A model generated the notes under the pieces. It saw only the letters and a list, made by a program, of their open reading frames with translations. It did no database searches and had not been told where the DNA came from. Source: Nocardioides sp. (GTDB lineage: Bacteria; Actinomycetota; Actinomycetes; Propionibacteriales; Nocardioidaceae). Taken from it: a DNA stretch of 64,000 nt. This document shows positions 33,621 through 42,854 of the stretch, one piece after another. Made by a program: the position numbers and the translations under genes. The stretch covers positions 1 through 64,000 of the forward strand of contig PBYI01000038.1 in NCBI GenBank assembly GCA_002729525.1. Reading direction: 5' to 3'. Position 1 is the first letter of the stretch, and each line of letters starts with the position of its first letter.

Positions 33621-35944
33621 GCGTCCTCCCGGACCAGCAGGGCGACGGGGTGCTCGTGCAGCAGGTCGTCGAGGAAGCAGTCGCGGGCCTCCACCACCCG
33701 ACCGGACAGCGCGTCGCGCCAGGTGCCGGCCGGCAGGTCGAGCCGGGTGTCGCCCCAGCCGCCGCGGGCGGCGAGACCGACGGGCAGCCGGGTGGCAACG
33801 GTGACGGCACCGCCGCGGTCGAAGGCCAGCACGTGCCCGGCGGCACCGCCGGTCGCCCCCACCGCCTGGTACGACGTGAAGAGCTCGGGCCGCTCGCGCC
33901 GCAGCCGCAGCGCGGTGGTGACCAGCCAGAGCTTGGCGTCGGCCTCGAGGTCGACGTCGGCCGACAGCGGGGTGGTGCCGAGGCCGGCGTCGAGGTCGGC
34001 CAGCATCCGGGCGCGCAGGTCGAGGTCGACGGCCCGGCGGTTGTCCGGGTCGACCAGCGACTGCTCCCACAGCTCCGAGCCCTGGTAGACGTCGGGCACG
34101 CCCGGCATCGTCAGCTGCACGAGCTTGGCGGCCAGGGAGTTCGACCAGCCGGCCGCTACGACGGTGGCGGCCAGGTCGTCCATCACGGCCCGGACGTCGT
34201 CGCGGTCGAGCACGGCGTCGACGGCCGCGTGCACGCCCGCCTCGAACTCCTCGTGCGGCGCGGTCCAGAACGTGTGCTCGCCGGCCTCGCGCATCGCCTT
34301 CTCGACGTACCCGTGCAGGCGGGTGCGCAGCACCTCGTCGTCGGAGGAGCCCCACGCGCCGAGCACGGCCTGCCAGACCAGCAGCGCCAGCTCGTCGTCG
34401 GGGACCGGGGCGAGCTCCTGGAGTCGCGCGTACGCCGCCGCCCACGCCGCCGGCACCTCGGCCAGCACCGAGATCCGGGCGCGGACGTCCTCGGAGCGCT
34501 TGGTGTCGTGGGTCGAGAGCGTGGTCATCGCGTGCGGCGTGCGGCCCTGGCGGGCGGCCATCGCGGCGTGCCACTCCGGCACGCTCACCGCGCGGTGGCT
34601 CGGGTCGGCGCCCACCTCGTTGAGCGAGGTGAGCCGGTTGTAGCGGTAGAAGGAGCAGTCCTCGACACCCTTCGCCATCACCGCTCCCGAGGTCTGCTGG
34701 AAGCGGCGGGCGGCGGGCTGCGTCGCGTCGGTCAGCATCGGCTCGAGCGCGTCGAACGTGGCGCCGAGGTCGGGGCGCAGGGTGCGGGCGGCCTCGAACG
34801 CCTCGGCCAGGTGCGCCCGGCCCTCGTCCGCGGCGTCGCGGCCGGGGGAGAGGTAGGAGCGGTACGTCGGGAAGCAGGCGAGCAGCTCGGCGACGGCGTC
34901 CTCGAGGGGGCCCGAGGTGTCGACACCACCCGTGGCGGACAGCTCGCGCACCACGCGCTTCACCTCCGACCGGAGCATCCGGTCGGCGACGTCGCGCTTG
35001 CGGTCGTGCACGAGGGTGGCCCAGACGGTGTCGCGGCCGGGCAGCCGGTCGACGCCGGCGGGGTCGACGAGTACCCGGTCGACGAGCGCGAGGGCGTCGT
35101 ACCCGGTGGTGCCGGCGGTGGCCCACGACGGCGGCAGCGTCTCGCCGGGCTCGAGGATCTTCTCGACCAGCACGTAGGCGCCGCCGGTGAGCCGGGCGAG
35201 GTCGTCGAGGTAGTCCTGCGGGTCGAGCAGGCCGTCGGGGTGGTCGACGCGGAGTCCGTCGACGAGGCCCTCGGCGAACCAGCGGCGGATCTCGGCGTGC
35301 GACTCGTCGAAGACCCACGGCACCTCGACGCGGACGGCGGCGAGGGTGTTCACGGCGAAGAAGCGGCGGTAGTTGAGGCCGTCGTCGGCGACGGTCCAGT
35401 GCACGAGCTCGTAGTGCTGCTCGGCGAGCGTCGAGGTGCCCGGCGCGAGCGGGTAGGTGTTGTCGACGTAGCGGACGACGCCCGCCTCGACGTCCACGCG
35501 TACGTCGTCGAGCCCGCCGTCGCCGAGCACGGGTACGACGAGGCGCCCGCCGCCGGCGTCCCAGTCGACGTCGAACGCGTCGGCGTACCGCGACCCGCGA
35601 CCGTGCGTCAGTAGGTCCCACCACCAGGCGTTGACCGGCGGCGTCGCGACGCCCATGTGGTTGGGCACGATGTCGACCAGCACGCCCATGCCGTGCTGCC
35701 GGGCGGCCTCGGACACCGCGGCCAGGCCCTCGGCACCGCCCCGCGCCGGGTCGACCCGGGCGTGCGAGACCAGGTCGTAGCCGTGGTCGGAGCCGGGCTC
35801 GGCCTCGAGCACGGGGGAGAGGTAGATCCAGTCGGCGCCGAGGTCGTGCAGGTAGGGCACCCGGCGCGCGGCCTCGAACAGGTCGGCGGACTCCCGCACC
35901 TGCCAGCGGTAGGTGCTCGCGGGGACCCGTGCCACGCTGTTCAC
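33617..35944 (-). CDS. treY: Malto-oligosyltrehalose synthase (TreY)
   Basis: The 775-residue family 13 protein begins [16 protein letters not shown], typical of TreY, with [60 protein letters not shown] and [12 protein letters not shown]. It converts the reducing end of a maltodextrin into an alpha,alpha-1,1 bond. GTG 35944 overlaps the stop of treX by four bases (GTGA), and its own stop overlaps the treZ start. Other long frames across the same DNA on both strands are GC-driven shadows. Confidence 0.95.
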   Translation of the reverse strand: MNSVARVPASTYRWQVRESADLFEAARRVPYLHDLGADWIYLSPVLEAEPGSDHGYDLVSHARVDPARGGAEGLAAVSEAARQHGMGVLVDIVPNHMGVATPPVNAWWWDLLTHGRGSRYADAFDVDWDAGGGRLVVPVLGDGGLDDVRVDVEAGVVRYVDNTYPLAPGTSTLAEQHYELVHWTVADDGLNYRRFFAVNTLAAVRVEVPWVFDESHAEIRRWFAEGLVDGLRVDHPDGLLDPQDYLDDLARLTGGAYVLVEKILEPGETLPPSWATAGTTGYDALALVDRVLVDPAGVDRLPGRDTVWATLVHDRKRDVADRMLRSEVKRVVRELSATGGVDTSGPLEDAVAELLACFPTYRSYLSPGRDAADEGRAHLAEAFEAARTLRPDLGATFDALEPMLTDATQPAARRFQQTSGAVMAKGVEDCSFYRYNRLTSLNEVGADPSHRAVSVPEWHAAMAARQGRTPHAMTTLSTHDTKRSEDVRARISVLAEVPAAWAAAYARLQELAPVPDDELALLVWQAVLGAWGSSDDEVLRTRLHGYVEKAMREAGEHTFWTAPHEEFEAGVHAAVDAVLDRDDVRAVMDDLAATVVAAGWSNSLAAKLVQLTMPGVPDVYQGSELWEQSLVDPDNRRAVDLDLRARMLADLDAGLGTTPLSADVDLEADAKLWLVTTALRLRRERPELFTSYQAVGATGGAAGHVLAFDRGGAVTVATRLPVGLAARGGWGDTRLDLPAGTWRDALSGRVVEARDCFLDDLLHEHPVALLVREDA

Positions 35945-38244
35945 GACGTCTCGTCCTCCACCTCGGCGGCGGTCTCGGCGACCGCGGCGTCGGGGTCGTC
36001 GCTGCCGCCCAGGGTGACCCCGTCGGCCTCCGCGGCGGTGTACGCCGCCACGGACGCCTCGACGGAGTAGTCGGGCTCCGGCTCGGCCTCGTGGTGCTGG
36101 CGCAGCACCACGACGCTGCGCGACGCCAGCGGGAACGTCGTCCCCGCCTCGCGCACGGGGGTCTCGCCCGCCTTGCCGGCGGTGTCGACGACGACGTCCC
36201 AGGACGCGGCGTACTCCTCGGGCGGGAGCGTCACCTCGGCCTCGCCGTCGGCGTTGAAGTAGAGGAGGAAGTGGTCGTCGACGACCCGCTCCCCGCGCAG
36301 GTCGGGCGCGGCGATGCCCTGGCCGTTGAGGTACATCCCGAGCGCCTGGGCGGCCGGGTCGTCCTCGGTGCCGTTCCAGTCCTCGTCGGCCATCGGCTCG
36401 CCGTCCAGCGCGAGCCAGACGATGTCGTTGAGCCGCTCGCCGCCCTCGACGTCGGCGTCGGGCGTGTGCGCGCTGGTGCCGGTGAAGAAGCGCCGGCGGC
36501 GGAACGTCGGGTGGTCGCGGCGCAGCTTGATGAGCCACGCGGTGAACTCCAGCAGGGGAGTGTCGACGCGCTCCCAGTTGACCCACGCGATCTCGGAGTC
36601 CTGGGCGTAGGTGTTGTTGTTGCCGTGCTGGGTGCGGCCGAGCTCGTCGCCGTGCAGCAGCATCGGCACGCCCTGGCTGAGCAGGAGGGCGGCGAGGAAG
36701 TTGCGCTGGGTGGTGGCGCGGGCCGAGAGCACCTCGGGGTCGTCGGTGTCGCCCTCGACGCCGTGGTTCCAGGAGCGGTTGTGGCTCTCGCCGTCGTTGT
36801 TGTCCTCGCCGTTGGCGTCGTTGTGCTTCTCGTTGTACGACACCAGGTCGCGCAGCGTGAAGCCGTCGTGGGCGGTGACGAAGTTGATGGACGCGAAGGG
36901 GCGTCGACCCGACTGCTCGTAGAGGTCGGAGGAGCCGGACAGCCGGGAGGCGAAGTCGCCGATCGACGGCTCGCCGCGCCAGAAGTCGCGGACGACGTCG
37001 CGGTAGGCGCCGTTCCACTCGGTCCACTGCGGCGGGAAGCCACCGACCTGGTAGCCGCCGGGCCCGACGTCCCACGGCTCGGCGATGAGCTTGACCTGCG
37101 AGACGACCGGGTCCTGCTGGACGAGCTCGAAGAAGGTCGCGAGCCGGTCGACGTCGTAGAACTCCCGCGCCAGCGCGGAGGCGAGGTCGAACCGGAAGCC
37201 GTCGACGTGCATCTCGGTGACCCAGTAGCGCAGCGAGTCCATGATGAGCTGCAGCGAGTGCGGGTGCCGGACGTTGAGGCTGTTCCCGGTGCCGGTGTAG
37301 TCCATGTAGAACTTCGCGTCGTCCTCGACGAGGCGGTAGTACGCCGGGTTGTCGATGCCCTTGAAGCTCAGCGTGGGGCCCAGGTGGTTGCCCTCGGCGG
37401 TGTGGTTGTAGACGACGTCGAGGATGACCTCGATGCCCGCGAGGTGCAGCGCCTTCACCATCGACTTGAACTCCTGCACCTGCTGCCCGCGCTCGCCGGT
37501 GGCGGCGTACGCCGCGTGCGGTGCGAGGAAGGCGAGGGTGTTGTAGCCCCAGTAGTTGCGCAGGCCCTTCTCGAGCAGCACGGAGTCCTGGATGAACTGG
37601 TGCACCGGCATCAGCTCGATCGCCGTCACGCCGAGGTGCGTGAGGTGCTCGATGATCGCGGGGTGCGCGACGCCGGCGTAGGTGCCGCGGAAGTCCTCGG
37701 GCACGTCCGGGTGGGTCATGGTGAGGCCCTTGACGTGCGCCTCGTAGATGACCGACTCGTTGTAGGGGATCCGGGGCGGGCGGTCGCCCTCCCAGTCGAA
37801 GTAGGGGTTGATGACGACGCCGAGCGTCATGTGGGCGGCGGAGTCGTCGTCGTTGCGGCTGTCCTCGTCGCCGAACGTGTAGCCGAACAGCGACTGGTCC
37901 CACTCGATCTCGCGGGAGGTGGCCTTGGCGTAGGGGTCGAGCAGCAGCTTGGCGGGGTTGCAGCGCAGGCCGCGCTCGGGGTCCCAGGGGCCGTGCACGC
38001 GGTAGCCGTAGCGCTGGCCGGGCTGCACCTTCGGCAGGTAGCAGTGCCACACGAACGCGTCGCACTCGGTGACCTCGATGCGGGTCTCGGTGAGCTCCTC
38101 ACCGTCGGGCCCGTCGAACAGGCAGAGCTCGACGCGGTCGGCGGCCTCGCTGAAGAGCGCGAAGTTGGTGCCGGTGCCGTCGAACGTGGCCCCCAGCGGG
38201 TAGGGGTGGCCGGGCCACACGTGCTCCGTCGCGCTCGTCGTCAC
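35941..38244 (-). CDS. glgX: Glycogen debranching enzyme (GlgX/TreX)
   Basis: The 767-residue isoamylase-type protein has an N-terminal CBM48 domain ([21 protein letters not shown]), then a family 13 barrel ([68 protein letters not shown]). It cuts alpha-1,6 branches of glycogen to give linear chains for TreY. GTG 38244 has AGGAGG four bases upstream. The last 60 residues are an acidic Glu/Ala tail without clear function. First gene of the treX-treY-treZ operon. Confidence 0.94.
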   Translation of the reverse strand: MTTSATEHVWPGHPYPLGATFDGTGTNFALFSEAADRVELCLFDGPDGEELTETRIEVTECDAFVWHCYLPKVQPGQRYGYRVHGPWDPERGLRCNPAKLLLDPYAKATSREIEWDQSLFGYTFGDEDSRNDDDSAAHMTLGVVINPYFDWEGDRPPRIPYNESVIYEAHVKGLTMTHPDVPEDFRGTYAGVAHPAIIEHLTHLGVTAIELMPVHQFIQDSVLLEKGLRNYWGYNTLAFLAPHAAYAATGERGQQVQEFKSMVKALHLAGIEVILDVVYNHTAEGNHLGPTLSFKGIDNPAYYRLVEDDAKFYMDYTGTGNSLNVRHPHSLQLIMDSLRYWVTEMHVDGFRFDLASALAREFYDVDRLATFFELVQQDPVVSQVKLIAEPWDVGPGGYQVGGFPPQWTEWNGAYRDVVRDFWRGEPSIGDFASRLSGSSDLYEQSGRRPFASINFVTAHDGFTLRDLVSYNEKHNDANGEDNNDGESHNRSWNHGVEGDTDDPEVLSARATTQRNFLAALLLSQGVPMLLHGDELGRTQHGNNNTYAQDSEIAWVNWERVDTPLLEFTAWLIKLRRDHPTFRRRRFFTGTSAHTPDADVEGGERLNDIVWLALDGEPMADEDWNGTEDDPAAQALGMYLNGQGIAAPDLRGERVVDDHFLLYFNADGEAEVTLPPEEYAASWDVVVDTAGKAGETPVREAGTTFPLASRSVVVLRQHHEAEPEPDYSVEASVAAYTAAEADGVTLGGSDDPDAAVAETAAEVEDETS

Positions 38245-38293
38245 CGGACCTCCTGCCGAGTGGGGAACCCCGTCGTCCGGGGCGGGTCGTTCG

Positions 38294-38307
38294 TTGGATC
38301 GATCCAA
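38294..38307. promoter_or_regulatory. LacI-type palindrome upstream of the trehalose operon
   Basis: TTGGATCGATCCAA is a perfect 14-bp palindrome with the central CG common in LacI-family operators. It lies 50 nt upstream of the glgX start and 85 nt from the divergent TetR gene. No LacI gene is adjacent, so the regulator would act in trans. Confidence 0.4.
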
Positions 38308-38365
38308 GCACAGGAACGGTCGGCCGACCCCACCCCGCGGTCGCCATTTCCGGGGTTGACCGACC

Positions 38366-38401
38366 ACCTGAGCAACTGCTTAGGTAAGCGAGTGCTCAGG
38401 T
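38366..38401. promoter_or_regulatory. Nested palindromic operator over the TetR gene promoter
   Basis: ACCTGAGCA (38366-38374) is inverted with TGCTCAGGT (38393-38401), and GCTTA (38378-38382) with TAAGC (38385-38389). A third half-site TGCTTAGGT lies at 38377-38385. The array covers a TTGACC (38356-38361) / TAGGTA (38381-38386) promoter and the start codon at 38392. It is very probably the binding site of the encoded TetR protein. Confidence 0.6.
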
Positions 38402-39003
38402 CGGACGAGGAGGTCCGGGGCGACGAGGTCACCCCGGCGCGCAGGCGCATGCTCGACGCCGCCATCGAGGCCTTCGCCGAGCACGGGTACGGCGGCACCG
38501 GCACCCGCGACATCGCCCGCCGCGCCGGACGCAGCCCGGCCTCGGTCTACGTGCACTACCCGAGCAAGGAGCACCTGCTCTTCGGGGCGAGCATCCTCGG
38601 CCACCAGGAGGCCCTCGAGGTCGTCCTCGACGCCGTCTCCGGCGCGGGTGACCCGGTCGCGCGGCTGCGCGCCGTCGCCCGCGACTTCAGCGCCTGGCAC
38701 CTCGCGCACCGCCGCATCGCCCGCGTCGTCCACCACGAGCTCGGCTCGCTCAGCGAGGAGCACCTCGCCGCCGTCCTGCCGCTGCGCCGACGCCTCGTCG
38801 CCGAGGTCGTCGGCGTGCTCCGCGACGGCGTCGAGCGCGGCGACTTCGAGCTCGCCGACCCCGAGGCCGTCGCCGCCGCCGTGCTGTCCCTCGGCATCGA
38901 CCTCGTCCGCTGGTACGACCCCGACCGCGGACGCGACCCCGAGGCGCTGGCCGACCTCAACGCCGACCTCGCGCTGCGCCTCGCCGGCGCGCGCGACCAC
39001 TAG
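38392..39003 (+). CDS. TetR-family regulator paired with acyl-CoA dehydrogenase
   Basis: From GTG 38392 the product has 203 residues. The helix-turn-helix is clear at about residues 16-62 (RRMLDAAIEAFAEHGYGGTGTRDIARRAGRSPASVYVHYPSKEHLL). The C-terminal half resembles fatty-acid or acyl-CoA-responsive TetR repressors of actinobacteria. The next gene, an acyl-CoA dehydrogenase, follows after 93 bp on the same strand, and an elaborate palindrome overlaps the promoter. Control of acyl-CoA breakdown with autoregulation is therefore the best inference. Confidence 0.85.
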   Translation: MLRSDEEVRGDEVTPARRRMLDAAIEAFAEHGYGGTGTRDIARRAGRSPASVYVHYPSKEHLLFGASILGHQEALEVVLDAVSGAGDPVARLRAVARDFSAWHLAHRRIARVVHHELGSLSEEHLAAVLPLRRRLVAEVVGVLRDGVERGDFELADPEAVAAAVLSLGIDLVRWYDPDRGRDPEALADLNADLALRLAGARDH

Positions 39004-39096
39004 CAGCAGCCCACGACGTACCGGCCCCGACGCCGGCGACCACCCCCAGCACCAGACCGCAGCCGGACCCCGGCGACACCACCACCAGGAGGAAGC

Positions 39097-40242
39097 ATGA
39101 AGCGAGAGATCTACGGCGAGGACCACGAGGCGTTCCGGTCGTCGGTGCGCGAGTTCCTCGAGCGCTCGGTCATCCCCGAGGTCGAGCAGCACGCCAAGGA
39201 CAAGGCCATCCCACGCTCGTTCTGGCTCGAGGCCGGCAAGCAGGGCTTCCTCGGCCTGGAGATCCCCGAGGAGTACGGCGGCGTCGGCGCCGGCGACTAC
39301 CGCTTCAACGCCGTGGCCGCCGAGGAGCTCTCCAAGGTCAACGCCGCGCTCGGCTCCTGCTGGGGCATCCACGCCGACATCACCGCGCCGTACCTCGTGC
39401 AGCTCGGCACCGAGGAGCAGAAGCAGCGCTGGCTGCCCGGCGTCGCCTCCGGCGAGATCCTCCTCGCCATCGGCATGACCGAGCCCTCCGGCGGGTCCGA
39501 CCTCGCCGCCCTCAAGACCACCGCGGTCAAGGATGGCGACGAGTGGGTCATCAACGGCTCCAAGACCTTCATCACCAACGGCTACTCCGCCGACCTGATC
39601 ATCACCGCCGTGCGCACCGACCCCGAGAAGGGCGCCCGCGGCATCACGCTGTTCGCCATCCCGTCCGACGCCCCCGGCTTCTCCCGCGGCCGCAAGCTCG
39701 ACAAGGTCGGCCAGGACGAGTCCGACACCGCCGAGCTGTTCTTCGAGAACGTCCGCCTCGGCGACGACCACGTCGTCGGCGAGCTCGGCGGCGGCTTCAT
39801 CGCGATGATGCAGAAGCTCCCGCAGGAGCGCCTCGGCTGTGCGATCTCCAACGTGCACCACGCCAAGCAGATCCTGGGCGAGACCCTGCAGTACACCAAG
39901 GACCGCAAGGCGTTCGGCCAGTCCATCGGCCAGTTCCAGCACAACAAGTTCCTCCTCGCCGAGCTGTTCACCCAGATCGAGGTCACCGAGGCGTACGTCG
40001 ACCAGTGCGTCATCGCCCACGACAAGGGCGAGCTCACCCCGGTCGACGCCGCCAAGGCCAAGTGGTGGACCAGCCAGGTGCAGAACGACGTGCTCGACCA
40101 CTGCGTGCAACTGCACGGCGGCTACGGCTTCATGAACGAGTACCGCGTGGCGCGGGCGTGGCGCGACGCGCGCGTGTCGAAGATCTGGGCCGGGTCCAAC
40201 GAGATCATGAAGGAGCTCATCGGCCGCGAGCTCGGCCTCTAG
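39097..40242 (+). CDS. Acyl-CoA dehydrogenase
   Basis: The 381-residue flavoprotein has the ACAD signatures AIGMTEPSGGSDLAALKTTA, TFITNGYSADLIITAVRTD, ALKERKAFG-like DRKAFGQSIGQFQ, and the C-terminal QLHGGYGFMNEYRVARAWRDARVSKIWAGSNEIM. The usual catalytic Glu of the YEGT position is replaced (IWAGSNE). Glu244 in PQERLG fits the alternative catalytic position known from isovaleryl-CoA dehydrogenase. This points to a branched or long-chain substrate rather than medium-chain. ATG 39097 follows AGGAGG at a normal distance. Probably controlled by the TetR protein just upstream. Confidence 0.93.
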   Translation: MKREIYGEDHEAFRSSVREFLERSVIPEVEQHAKDKAIPRSFWLEAGKQGFLGLEIPEEYGGVGAGDYRFNAVAAEELSKVNAALGSCWGIHADITAPYLVQLGTEEQKQRWLPGVASGEILLAIGMTEPSGGSDLAALKTTAVKDGDEWVINGSKTFITNGYSADLIITAVRTDPEKGARGITLFAIPSDAPGFSRGRKLDKVGQDESDTAELFFENVRLGDDHVVGELGGGFIAMMQKLPQERLGCAISNVHHAKQILGETLQYTKDRKAFGQSIGQFQHNKFLLAELFTQIEVTEAYVDQCVIAHDKGELTPVDAAKAKWWTSQVQNDVLDHCVQLHGGYGFMNEYRVARAWRDARVSKIWAGSNEIMKELIGRELGL

Positions 40243-40363
40243 CACGTACCTCGCGGCGGTCTCTGCCGCCCGCATGCTCCACCCCGGTGAGGCTGCGCCG
40301 ACCCGTGCCCCGGCACGGCGTCAGCGCAGCCTCACCTTGCTTGCCGGGTCCGTCGCTGCCGAC

Positions 40364-40369
40364 GACGAT
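40364..40369 (+). promoter_or_regulatory. -10 box GACGAT of the VIT1-like gene
   Basis: GACGAT lies six nucleotides before the GTG at 40376. The same hexamer and spacing recur at 62745-62750 (minus) and 25575-25580. Confidence 0.4.
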
Positions 40370-40375
40370 CGACCC

Positions 40376-41119
40376 GTGACCAGCGAGACCCTCGACCCCG
40401 CCGACGTCCCCGTCGGTCCCCACGACGACGAGCCCCACGGCGAGGGCATCGGCAACCGCCTCAACTGGCTGCGCGCCGGCGTGCTGGGCGCCAACGACGG
40501 GATCGTCTCGACCGCGGGCATCGTCGTCGGCGTCGCGGGCGCCACCACCGACCGCACCGCGATCCTGGTTGCCGGCGTCGCAGGTCTCGTCGCGGGTGCG
40601 ATGAGCATGGCGGCCGGTGAGTACGTCTCGGTCTCCACCCAGCGCGACTCCGAGCTGGCCCTGCTCGACAAGGAGCGCCGCGAGCTCGAGGAGGAGCCCG
40701 AGGACGAACTCGCCGAGCTGGCCGGCCTCTACGTGAGGAAGGGCCTCGACGAGGACCTCGCCCGCCAGGTCGCCGTGCAGCTCACCGAGCACGACGCCCT
40801 CGGCGCGCACGCCGAGGCCGAGCTGGGCATCGACCCCGACGACATCACCAGCGCCTGGAACGCCGCCTGGGCCTCGATGGTCTCCTTCACCCTCGGCGCC
40901 CTCCTGCCGCTGCTGACGATCACGCTCGTGGTCGCGCAGGCCCGCGTCGGCGTCACCTTCGTGGCCGTCGCGCTCGCCCTCGCGCTGACCGGCTGGACCA
41001 GCGCCCGCCTCGGCTACGGCCCGCCCGGACGCGCCGTCGCGCGCAACGTGCTCGGGGGCTGCTTCGCCATGGCGGTCACCTACGGCGTGGGCTCGCTGCT
41101 CGGCGTCGGCCTCGGCTGA
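40376..41119 (+). CDS. VIT1/CCC1-family iron or manganese transporter
   Basis: The 247-residue product has five hydrophobic segments and the family segments RLNWLRAGVLGANDGIVSTAGIVVGVAGA and AGAMSMAAGEYVSVSTQRDSE. A charged cytoplasmic loop follows (about residues 95-165: ERRELEEEPEDELAELAG and DEDLARQVAVQL). In homologues this loop binds metal ions. The family moves Fe(II) or Mn(II) out of the cytoplasm. From the promoter box the gene starts at GTG 40376. Nothing in the neighbourhood defines the metal. Confidence 0.9.
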   Translation: MTSETLDPADVPVGPHDDEPHGEGIGNRLNWLRAGVLGANDGIVSTAGIVVGVAGATTDRTAILVAGVAGLVAGAMSMAAGEYVSVSTQRDSELALLDKERRELEEEPEDELAELAGLYVRKGLDEDLARQVAVQLTEHDALGAHAEAELGIDPDDITSAWNAAWASMVSFTLGALLPLLTITLVVAQARVGVTFVAVALALALTGWTSARLGYGPPGRAVARNVLGGCFAMAVTYGVGSLLGVGLG

Positions 41120-41154
41120 CGCCGGCTCCACGCACTCCGACGCACACCGACACC

Positions 41155-41727
41155 GTGGGTCATCGCCTGTTCGTGGCGGTCGTGCCGCCCGACGACCTCG
41201 TCGAGGAGCTCGACGCGTTCCTCGAGCCGCGCCGCGACGCCGGCCGGGCCGATGGCCTGCGCTGGAGCCCGGCCGAGCAGTGGCACGTGACGCTGGCCTT
41301 CGCCGACTCCGTCCCCGACCGGGCGCTCGAGCCCCTCGTCGACCACCTCGGCGCCGCCGCCTCACGCCGTACGCCGTTCACGCTGGGGGTGGCCCGCGGC
41401 GGCGCGTTCCCCGACGTCGCCCGGGCGCGACTGCTGTACGCCGGCCTCGAGGACCCCGACGGCGCGCTCCCGCCGCTGTCCGAGGCCGCCCGCGCCGCGG
41501 TCGTGCGCGCGGGTGCCGAGGTCGACGGCCAGCGGTTCCGGCCGCACCTCACGCTCGCCCGGCTGAACCGGCCGCGCGACGTCGTGCGCTGGGTGCGGCT
41601 GCTCGACACCTGGGCGGCGCTGCCCTGGACCGTCGACCGGCTCGCGGTCGTCGTCTCGCACCTCGGCGAGGGGCCGCGGGGTGCGCCCCGGCACGAGGTG
41701 GTCGCCGAGGTGCCGCTCGGGGACTGA
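41155..41727 (+). CDS. thpR: RNA 2',3'-cyclic phosphodiesterase (ThpR/LigT family)
   Basis: The 190-residue 2H phosphoesterase has its two catalytic HxTx motifs: HVTL at residues 44-47 and HLTL at 131-134. It opens LFVAVVPPDDLVEELDAFL, typical of ThpR. Such enzymes open 2',3'-cyclic phosphates in RNA; E. coli ThpR can also ligate tRNA halves in vitro. It is a single gene. The GTG at 41155 is the only start that keeps the conserved N-terminal strand; no ribosome site or -10 box is obvious. Confidence 0.9.
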   Translation: MGHRLFVAVVPPDDLVEELDAFLEPRRDAGRADGLRWSPAEQWHVTLAFADSVPDRALEPLVDHLGAAASRRTPFTLGVARGGAFPDVARARLLYAGLEDPDGALPPLSEAARAAVVRAGAEVDGQRFRPHLTLARLNRPRDVVRWVRLLDTWAALPWTVDRLAVVVSHLGEGPRGAPRHEVVAEVPLGD

Positions 41728-41778
41728 CTGCGGCCGATTGTTCTACGTCGGCGGCCGTGGTGAACAACCTGCGGCCGA

Positions 41779-41834
41779 GCCGGGGGGAGTCCTACGTTCC
41801 CCTCGGCGTACGGCGAGCGACCGACGCCGAGGGG
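41779..41834 (+). promoter_or_regulatory. Mutually exclusive RNA hairpins at the ribosome site of the next gene
   Basis: CCCCTCGGCGT (41799-41809) pairs perfectly with ACGCCGAGGGG (41824-41834), whose GAGGGG is the Shine-Dalgarno of ATG 41846. The same CCCCTCGGC can instead pair with GCCGGGGGG (41779-41787), using one G-U pair. One state hides the ribosome site and the other frees it, an arrangement like a translational riboswitch or thermosensor. This needs the transcript to begin upstream of 41779. Confidence 0.45.
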
Positions 41835-41845
41835 GTACTCCATCG

Positions 41846-42730
41846 ATGACTCGGACCATCCGTCCCGCACTCGCGGCGATCGTGCTCGCGGTGTGCGCGG
41901 CACTTACGATCACCACCGTGCCGCCCGGCGTCGCCGCCGTCCCGACCGCCACCCCGGCTCCGGTCGACGCGGCTCCGGTCGCGGCGCGAGGCAAGCCGAA
42001 GGTCGCGATCAAGTTGGGCGTCTACCGCGCGCCCGCCACCATCGTCACCGGGTCGCGGCTCCGGTTCCTCGGTCGGACCCAGAAGGCGCTCCGGGGGAAG
42101 AAGGTCAGTCTCCAGCGCAAGGTCGGCAAGAAGGGGTCGTGGGTCACCGTCGGTGCGGCGAAGGTGAACTCCAAGCAGCGCTTCCTGGTGTCGGGGGTCG
42201 TGACCGGCGTCGGCGCCGTCTACTGGAAGGTGACGGCGAAGAAGAAGGTGCGCAAGAACGGTCGCAAGGTGACCCTGCGCTACACGTCCAAGCAGGTCGG
42301 GACCGCGGTGTACGGCTGGTTCTACGCCGCGGACCAGCAGCCGGTGGCCGTCTCCTGGTCTGACTGGGACGACCTTCCTCGCACGATCGGCGGGGTGCGC
42401 TACTCGAAGTCGGTCGGCACCGACGCGTACTACTTCTCCGACGGTGACGTGGAGTGGGGCGACTACAACCTCAGCTACCGCTGCAAGACGTTCACCGCTC
42501 AGGTCGGTCTGGACGACGAGTCGGAGACGGGCGCGAAGGCCGACTTCTACGTGACGCTCGACGACGCGCGCACCAGGGTGGCGAGCGGGAAGGGCCTCGG
42601 CGCGGCGACCAGCGTGACGATGGACGTCGCGAGCAGGCTGCGGATCCGCCTCGAGGTTGAGGCGGTGACCCAGTACGACGCGGTCGCCACGTTCGGCGAC
42701 GCGAAGTTCCTGTGCCGCGGGAAGCCGTGA
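41846..42730 (+). CDS. Secreted protein with NPCBM-like C-terminal domain
   Basis: The 294-residue product has a signal peptide (about residues 1-35), a Lys-rich beta-sandwich-like segment (about 50-150; LRFLGRTQKALRGKKVSLQ) and a C-terminal domain (about 165-290). That domain has GGVRYSKSVGTDAYYF, CKTFTAQVGLDDESETGAKADFYV and RLRIRLEVEAVTQYDAVATFGDAKFLC. The second part resembles NPCBM/NEW2 domains, which are found on glycoside hydrolases and secreted proteins and may bind carbohydrates. No catalytic domain is present. The likely site of action is the cell surface or medium. Its ribosome site lies inside a hairpin. Confidence 0.75.
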   Translation: MTRTIRPALAAIVLAVCAALTITTVPPGVAAVPTATPAPVDAAPVAARGKPKVAIKLGVYRAPATIVTGSRLRFLGRTQKALRGKKVSLQRKVGKKGSWVTVGAAKVNSKQRFLVSGVVTGVGAVYWKVTAKKKVRKNGRKVTLRYTSKQVGTAVYGWFYAADQQPVAVSWSDWDDLPRTIGGVRYSKSVGTDAYYFSDGDVEWGDYNLSYRCKTFTAQVGLDDESETGAKADFYVTLDDARTRVASGKGLGAATSVTMDVASRLRIRLEVEAVTQYDAVATFGDAKFLCRGKP

Positions 42731-42750
42731 CCGCGCACTGACGCACCCGG

Positions 42751-42793
42751 ACGACGCCCCGGGGCGGGCCACGAGCCCGCTCCGGGGCGTCGT
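42751..42793 (+). terminator. Hairpin terminator after the NPCBM-like gene
   Basis: ACGACGCCCCGG (42751-42762) pairs with CCGGGGCGTCGT (42782-42793) around an inner GCGGGC/GCCCGC stem. It is a strong stem without T-tract, 20 nt after the stop codon. Confidence 0.6.
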
Positions 42794-42821
42794 GCGTCTC
42801 ACGGCGCACCACTGTCGCATT

Positions 42822-42849
42822 GAAAGGAGCCTTTCGAAAGGGTACTTTC
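42822..42849. promoter_or_regulatory. Tandem operator and -10 box of the ArsR-MFS operon
   Basis: Two adjacent inverted repeats of the form GAAAG-N4-CTTTC lie at 42822-42835 and 42836-42849. The second contains the -10 box TACTTT (42843-42848), six nucleotides before the ATG at 42855. Binding of the encoded ArsR-type protein would block transcription directly. Confidence 0.65.
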
Positions 42850-42854
42850 CATCT

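Noticed and set aside
33617..38065. 1482-codon frame covering the treY region and part of glgX
   Set aside because: Only the part from GTG 35944 matches TreY; the upstream part is a shadow of glgX, whose own frame is intact.
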